This document shows, in pieces, positions 59,514 to 64,000 of a stretch of 64,000 bases of DNA. Both the position numbers and the translations under genes were made by a program. The notes under the pieces were generated by a model, which worked only from the letters and a program-made list of their open reading frames with translations, had not been told where the DNA came from and did not search any database. Source of the stretch: Mycobacterium paraense (lineage in GTDB: Bacteria; Actinomycetota; Actinomycetes; Mycobacteriales; Mycobacteriaceae); assembly GCF_002101815.1 (NCBI RefSeq), contig NZ_LQPM01000003.1, forward strand, positions 62,001 through 126,000, written 5' to 3'. Positions within the stretch are counted from its first letter, which is position 1. Each line of letters starts with the position of its first letter.

Positions 59514-60554
59514 CTACGCCTGCTCGTCCTCTCTCTTCCGATCGGTGTCTCTGCTAGGCTGCACCCGTTTCGGCTCCCCCGGCATCTTGGGGTAGTTCGG
59601 CGGGTATGGCATGTCACCCAGACCCCGCTGCTCGTCGGCCTCGGCCATCTCCAGCAACGGCGCGATCGACTGGGCCACGTCGTCGATGCCGGCCCACGGA
59701 TCGTCCCGGCGCTGCAGAAATTCGGGCACGGTCGCCATGGTGTAGTCGTCGGGATCGGCGCCGGCCAGCTCGTCCCACGTAAGCGGCGTCGACACCGTCG
59801 CGATCGGCGTGCGCCGCACCGAATACGGCGAGGCCATGGTGCGGTCCCGGGCGTTCTGGTTGAAGTCGATGAAGATCCGCTCCCCGCGCTCCTCCTTCCA
59901 CCACGACGTGGTCACCGCATCGGGCGCGCGTCGCTCCACCTCGCGCGCGAGCGCGATGCCCGCCCGGCGCACCTCGACGAAGCCCCAATCGGTGGCGATG
60001 CGCAGGAACACGTGCACGCCGCGGCCTCCGGAGGTCTTCGGGTAGCCGACCAGGCCGAGTTCGTCGAGCAGCGGCCGCAGCACGTCGACGGCCACCGAGC
60101 GCGCCTGCTGAAAACCGGTGCCGGGCTGCGGATCCAGGTCGATGCGCAACTCGTCGGGGTGGTCGACGTCCGGGCAGCGCACCTGCCACGGGTGCAGCGT
60201 GACCGTGCCCATCTGCGCCGCCCACACGATCGCGGACGGATGGGTCACCTTCAGCGCGTCGGCGGTGCGTCCCGACGGGAACGTCACCCGGCAGGTCTCC
60301 AGGTAGTCGGGATGGTGCTGCGGCACCCGCTTCTGGTAGATCTCCTCGCCGTCGATGCCGTCCGGGAAGCGCTGCAAATGGGTGGGCCGGTCGCGCAGCG
60401 CGGTGAGCATCGGGCCGGGGGCCACGGCCAGGTAGTACTCCACCAGCCGCCGCTTGGTCCCGTTCGACCCCAGCGCGGGGAAATAGACCTTGTCGGGGTT
60501 GGTCACGCGCACCGCGACGCCGTCGACGTCGATTTCCTCCGCTGGAACAGCCAC
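59514..60554 (-). CDS. LigD-type polymerase/primase domain protein (Rv3730c-like)
   Basis: 346 residues, the same length as Rv3730c. Archaeo-eukaryotic primase fold with catalytic Asp pair in LRIDLDPQPG, the SGGRGVHVFLRI histidine and WWKEERGERIFIDFNQNARD. Stand-alone relative of the LigD polymerase domain (PrimPolC/PolD1), able to extend or gap-fill DNA with ribonucleotides in repair. GTG start; divergent from ligC, whose product probably seals the gaps. C-terminus is charged and repetitive. Confidence 0.9.
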   Translation of the reverse strand: MAVPAEEIDVDGVAVRVTNPDKVYFPALGSNGTKRRLVEYYLAVAPGPMLTALRDRPTHLQRFPDGIDGEEIYQKRVPQHHPDYLETCRVTFPSGRTADALKVTHPSAIVWAAQMGTVTLHPWQVRCPDVDHPDELRIDLDPQPGTGFQQARSVAVDVLRPLLDELGLVGYPKTSGGRGVHVFLRIATDWGFVEVRRAGIALAREVERRAPDAVTTSWWKEERGERIFIDFNQNARDRTMASPYSVRRTPIATVSTPLTWDELAGADPDDYTMATVPEFLQRRDDPWAGIDDVAQSIAPLLEMAEADEQRGLGDMPYPPNYPKMPGEPKRVQPSRDTDRKREDEQA

Positions 60555-60579
60555 ATGACGATTCCAGCACAATGACCTC

Positions 60580-61650
60580 ATGCACTTGCCTGTCATGCCG
60601 CCGGTGTCGCCGATGCTGGCCAAACCGGTGCGGTCGATGCCGCCGGATGCGTCCTACGAGCCCAAATGGGACGGGTTCAGGTCCATCTGCTTCCGCGACG
60701 GTGACGAGGTCGAGCTGGGCAGCCGCAACGAGCGCCCGATGACCCGCTACTTTCCCGAGCTGGTCGCGGCGATGCGCGCGGAGCTACCACAGCGCTGCGT
60801 GATCGACGGCGAGATCGTCGTCGCGACCGACCACGGCCTGGACTTCGAAGCGCTGCAGCAGCGGATCCACCCGGCCGATTCGCGGGTGCGGATGCTGGCC
60901 GAGAAGACGCCGGCCTCCTTCATCGCCTTCGACCTGCTGGCGCTCGGCGACGACGACTACACCGGGCGCCCGTTCAGCGAGCGGCGGGCCGCGCTCGTCG
61001 ACGCCCTGGCACGCTCCGGTCCGTCGATCCATCTCACGCCCGCGACCACCGACCTCGAGACCGCCCAGCGATGGTTCTCCGAGTTCGAGGGCGCCGGACT
61101 CGACGGCGTCATCGCCAAGCCGCTGACCGTCACGTACCAGCCGGACAAGCGGGTGATGTTCAAGATCAAGCACGAGCGGACCGCCGACTGCGTCGTCGCC
61201 GGCTATCGGGTGCACAAGTCGGGCGGCGACGCGATCGGCTCGCTGCTGCTCGGGCTCTACACCGAGGACGGCCAGCTTGCATCGGTCGGTGTGATCGGCG
61301 CCTTGCCGATGGCCGAACGGCGGCGCCTGTTCGCCGAATTGCAGCCGCTGGTGACGACTTTCGAGGGCCACCCCTGGAGCTGGGCCGCGCACGAGGCCGG
61401 CGAGCGGACGCCTCGCAAGAACGAATTCTCCCGCTGGAACGCCGGCAAGGATCTCTCGTTCGTGCCGCTACGACCCGAGCGGGTGGTCGAGGTCCGCTAC
61501 GACCACATGGAAGGTCCGCGGTTCCGGCACACCGCCCAGTTCAGCCGGTGGCGCCCCGACCGCGACCCCCGCTCGTGCACCTACGCGCAGCTCGAGCAGC
61601 CGGTGACGTTCCGCCTCGGCGACATCGTGCCCGGCCTCGGGCCCAGCTGA
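60580..61650 (+). CDS. ligC: ATP-dependent DNA ligase LigC
   Basis: 356 residues. Active-site lysine K29 in EPKWDGFRS (motif I), RNE of motif Ia/III region, DGEIVV (motif III), DGVIAKPL (IV) and MFKIKHERTADCVVAGYR (V), then an OB domain to the end. Backup end-joining and base-excision-repair ligase of mycobacteria. Shares a 25-base divergent promoter region with the Rv3730c-like gene, matching the M. tuberculosis order Rv3730c-Rv3731. Confidence 0.95.
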   Translation: MHLPVMPPVSPMLAKPVRSMPPDASYEPKWDGFRSICFRDGDEVELGSRNERPMTRYFPELVAAMRAELPQRCVIDGEIVVATDHGLDFEALQQRIHPADSRVRMLAEKTPASFIAFDLLALGDDDYTGRPFSERRAALVDALARSGPSIHLTPATTDLETAQRWFSEFEGAGLDGVIAKPLTVTYQPDKRVMFKIKHERTADCVVAGYRVHKSGGDAIGSLLLGLYTEDGQLASVGVIGALPMAERRRLFAELQPLVTTFEGHPWSWAAHEAGERTPRKNEFSRWNAGKDLSFVPLRPERVVEVRYDHMEGPRFRHTAQFSRWRPDRDPRSCTYAQLEQPVTFRLGDIVPGLGPS

Positions 61651-61663
61651 GGGCGCGGCCCGA

Positions 61664-62077
61664 TCAGGCGTGCGGGCAGAAGATCCCGAGGATCTGCTGG
61701 CAGTTGTCCCTGTTGATCAGGCCCGGCGGCGCGGGCGGAGGCGGCGGTGGTGGGGCGTCGCCCTCGAAGATCATGTTGGCGACGTTGCCCTGCCCGGGGT
61801 ACACGTACCAGTACGTGTGGCAGACATTCGCGTCCCAACGCACTGGGTCCACGCGAAGATTGCCCGTCTGCACAGGGGGGTCGCCCGGGCACCAGTGGCA
61901 GGGCCCCTGCGGGTGGTCGTTCGGGCAGCCGGGCCAGGCGTTCAGCGGCATGGGACCGGGGTGCGCTTCGGCCGTGCCGACGGTCAGGCCTAAGCCGGCC
62001 ACACCGAGGCCGCCGGCCACCAACGCAGTCGTCGCCGCCCGCGTGATTCGTCGTGTCATGGAACGAACGCTGCTCAT
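61664..62077 (-). CDS. Small secreted Cys/Pro-rich protein
   Basis: 137 residues with a signal peptide (about 1-37, TAEAHPG). The mature part has six cysteines in CPNDHPQGPCHWC, NVCHTYW, DNCQQILGIFC and a run of seven prolines after FEGDA. Aromatic WYVYPGQGN segment. No known function; similar small secreted proteins are common in mycobacteria. Start at MSSVRSMTRR; an ATG 48 bases upstream gives a non-signal-like extension. Confidence 0.72.
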   Translation of the reverse strand: MSSVRSMTRRITRAATTALVAGGLGVAGLGLTVGTAEAHPGPMPLNAWPGCPNDHPQGPCHWCPGDPPVQTGNLRVDPVRWDANVCHTYWYVYPGQGNVANMIFEGDAPPPPPPPAPPGLINRDNCQQILGIFCPHA

Positions 62078-62213
62078 CGTTGTCCTTTCCGATGGTGGGG
62101 CCCTTTTGGGCCGCGTGCGATGCAATTCGACATCGCCCGCAGCGCTACCGGTCCCAACTTCAGTTCGCCGGACTGAAAGCTACCGCCGATCACTTGCGAA
62201 ATTCTTGCGGAAT

Positions 62214-62219
62214 TAAGCT
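62214..62219 (+). promoter_or_regulatory. Leaderless -10 element TAAGCT
   Basis: TAAGCT lies 6 bases before ATG 62226. Confidence 0.45.
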
Positions 62220-62225
62220 GTCGTG

Positions 62226-62675
62226 ATGCTGAATATCGCCGCGCTATTCGTGGCCGGCACTGCCGCGCTGGACGATAACGGCGCGATCTATGCCACCGGC
62301 ATACCCACGACGTGGTATCGCGTCGACCAAATCCCTTTGCAGGCAATTATTCCGATCGTCCTCGTGGTCCACGCGCGCTCCGGCGGTGACTACGACGCGG
62401 AACTGCACGTCGTGTGCAAAGACCCCACGGGAGCACCATGCGGCCGCCTCCACGCGTCGTGGCACTGGCCGGACGACGGGGACAGACCGTCCAAGTACCG
62501 GTGCTTCACCGAAAACCTGAGCTTCCCGGTCGAGGCCGAAGGCGAGTACACCATCGGCGCCTATTACGACCCGCAGGGAAAGATCGAGATGGCCACCCCT
62601 GTACCGGTTTCGATCGCGTTGGCCGAGGCCGCCCCGGCCGCCGAATCCGCTGACACCGCCGACGCCGAGGCTTAG
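62226..62675 (+). CDS. Hypothetical protein, 149 aa, beta-sandwich-like
   Basis: Strand-rich cytoplasmic protein: MLNIAALFVAGTAALDDNGA, IVLVVHARSGGDYDAELHVV, SFPVEAEGEYTIGAYYDP. This resembles the mycobacterial DUF6941-type proteins of unknown role. Two cysteines in VVCKDPTGAPCG. Ala/Asp tail. Stands alone. Confidence 0.6.
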   Translation: MLNIAALFVAGTAALDDNGAIYATGIPTTWYRVDQIPLQAIIPIVLVVHARSGGDYDAELHVVCKDPTGAPCGRLHASWHWPDDGDRPSKYRCFTENLSFPVEAEGEYTIGAYYDPQGKIEMATPVPVSIALAEAAPAAESADTADAEA

Positions 62676-62715
62676 GCAGCGTTTATCCGCGGCTTGCAGC
62701 GGGCACGCGGAAGAG

Positions 62716-63084
62716 ATGTCCGTAACAGCGTTTAAGGATCTGCCGCTGGCCGACCGTGGCCGCCGGTGGGACGGCGCCGCCGCCGAAAAGCGGGTGCGCA
62801 AATGGGCCGGCGCCCAGGACAAGCCGAACCAGAAATATCGCGACGCCCACATCTGGTACGACAGCGGCAAGAAGGACAACTTCACCTCCTACAAGCTGCT
62901 GTTCGCCGACGTGATCGGCGGCGAACTCAAAGCGGTGCCGCGGGGAGTGATGATTGCGGGCGCGATCATGGACGGGGCCCGCGGCGGTATCGACTTGCCC
63001 AAGTCTGACGTCGGCCGCGTCAAAAGCCATCTGGCGAAGTACTACAAGAAGATGGACGAAACCGCGCCGTGGGAGCGCGACTGA
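62716..63084 (+). CDS. Small hypothetical protein of phage-associated type
   Basis: 122 residues: RWDGAAAEKRVRKWAGAQ, TSYKLLFADVIGGELKAVPR, then GGIDLPKSDVGRVKSHLAKY. The WDG...A...R..WA and YK(L)PxADV pattern is one I associate with proteins near or inside phage prohead-protease genes, but it also occurs alone on mycobacterial chromosomes. No other phage gene is nearby. Function unknown. Confidence 0.6.
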   Translation: MSVTAFKDLPLADRGRRWDGAAAEKRVRKWAGAQDKPNQKYRDAHIWYDSGKKDNFTSYKLLFADVIGGELKAVPRGVMIAGAIMDGARGGIDLPKSDVGRVKSHLAKYYKKMDETAPWERD

Positions 63085-63108
63085 TCGCGCTCCGATGGCG
63101 GCGACCCG

Positions 63109-64000
63109 CTAAACGGTGACCATCAGCTCCGACAAACCGCGCAGCGTGACGTTTGCCTTGTAATGCGGTTCGCCGGCCAGGCGTGCCTGTGGGAAGCGTG
63201 CCGTCACCGCCGACAGGGCCGCACCGGCCTCCAGCCGCGCCAGCGGTGCGCCCAGGCAATAGTGGATTCCGCGGCCAAACCCCAAGTGCCGCAGGGTCCC
63301 CCGATCGGGGTCGAAGCTGTCGGGCCGGTCGAACTCCGCGGGATCACGCTGGGCCGCGGCGAGCAGGACCATCATGATGTCGCCCGCCGGCACGTCGACG
63401 TCTCCGATCGTGATGTCCTCGGCGGCGACTCGACCGGCCAGTTGCACGGGTGGGTCGTAACGCAGGGTTTCCTCCACGATCGCCGGAGCGCGGCCCGCGT
63501 CGGCGCCCAGCGCCGCCCAGTGCACGGGGTCCTGCAGCATGGCCAAGATCGCGTTGCCGATCAGGTTCACCGTGGTCTCATGTCCGGCGATCAACAGCAG
63601 ATTGCAGGTGGAGACGATTTCGTCCTCGGTCAACTGGTCGCCGGACTCCTCCACCGCCACCAGGCCCGACAACAGGTCGTCGCCCGGCTCGGACCGGCGC
63701 CGTTCGATCAAGTCGTGCAGATAGCCGCGTAGCCCCCGCACCGCCTGCATTCGCTCGTTCGCCACGTCCGGCGGGACGCCGGTGATCGTGGAGAACGGGT
63801 CGAGGGCCTGCGCCAGCACCGCCGACGCCTTGCTGAATTGCGGCTCGTCCTCGAGCGGCACACCGAGCAGCCGGCAGATCACCGCAACGGGCAGCGGATA
63901 CGCGAAATCCTCCACGACGTCGAACTCGCCCTTCTCGGCGATCCGGTCAAGCAGTCCGTCGACCAGCGCGATGATTTCGGGCTCGAGCGCGCTCACCACC
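63109..64000 (-). CDS. Cytochrome P450, 3' part, runs off right edge
   Basis: The last ~297 codons of a P450 of about 400. I-helix LLLIAGHETTVNLIG, ExxR as EETLRYDP, haem loop FGRGIHYCLGAPLAR. The N-terminal ~100 residues lie outside the window. Substrate unknown. Distinct in sequence from the P450 at 50.4 kb. Confidence 0.92.
   Translation of the reverse strand, partial: VVSALEPEIIALVDGLLDRIAEKGEFDVVEDFAYPLPVAVICRLLGVPLEDEPQFSKASAVLAQALDPFSTITGVPPDVANERMQAVRGLRGYLHDLIERRRSEPGDDLLSGLVAVEESGDQLTEDEIVSTCNLLLIAGHETTVNLIGNAILAMLQDPVHWAALGADAGRAPAIVEETLRYDPPVQLAGRVAAEDITIGDVDVPAGDIMMVLLAAAQRDPAEFDRPDSFDPDRGTLRHLGFGRGIHYCLGAPLARLEAGAALSAVTARFPQARLAGEPHYKANVTLRGLSELMVTV

Noticed and set aside
61731..61760. 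Possible triplet-like repeat (run of GGC/GGT units)
   Set aside because: It encodes the seven-proline run of the secreted protein and is ordinary coding low complexity.

Overview
The window is high-GC actinobacterial DNA with the conserved gene order of a slow-growing Mycobacterium, most likely of the M. avium complex. From about 14.7 kb rightwards it follows the M. tuberculosis Rv3707c-Rv3731 neighbourhood: DUF4185 protein, asd, ask/lysC, leuA, dnaQ-like, murT-gatD, recR-ybaB, ami1, a tms-like pair, dnaX, the Rv3722c aminotransferase, SRP RNA, tRNA-Ser, lucA, a cutinase, Rv3725/Rv3726-like genes, Rv3730c and ligC. The species is inferred from gene content and order; no search was run.

Positions 1 to about 14,713 form an integrated mobile element that runs off the left edge. 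Its right end holds a tyrosine integrase, an XRE regulator, an excisionase-type HTH protein, a 45-residue ORF and a DUF3631 ATPase: an integration and replication module like those of phage satellites. Its cargo is defence-like. At the left edge is the N-terminal 765 codons of a DISARM helicase DrmA, preceded in the same overlapping operon by two unrecognised proteins that may be a split DrmE. Next come a possible HEPN/Abi-like protein, a ribbon-helix-helix YfbU protein with a clear operator, a frameshifted gene with an effector-associated-like N-terminus, a DUF732 membrane protein, a decayed fragment of a restriction-type helicase, and an AlbA_2 (Schlafen-type) protein. The integrase and the chromosomal DUF4185 gene meet tail to tail on a shared CTAG.

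From 14.7 to 34.9 kb is core chromosome: aspartate-family and leucine synthesis (asd, ask with an internal beta-subunit start, leuA behind a leucine-rich leader peptide), lipid II amidation (murT-gatD), replication and repair (dnaX, recR), cell-wall amidase, 10-methyl fatty acid synthesis (tmsA-tmsB), and lucA, the Mce coordinator.

From 34.9 to 57.7 kb is more variable. It holds a TPR protein overlapping a CHAT (caspase-like) protease, followed by two unrecognised proteins, which together are the best candidate for an undescribed system. A TetR-controlled oxidoreductase cluster (two SDRs, a P450) shares a GGCGATCGCC-centred operator at two promoters. A second TetR with twin operators controls a thioesterase and an SDR. 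There is also a LysA-like protein whose PLP-binding lysine is replaced by arginine, and a VapBC pair. The right end carries an extra MceG-like ATPase, an archaeo-eukaryotic primase-type polymerase, ligC, small secreted or hypothetical proteins and a truncated P450. Many genes appear to start at leaderless promoters, with TANNNT 6-7 bases before an ATG or GTG.
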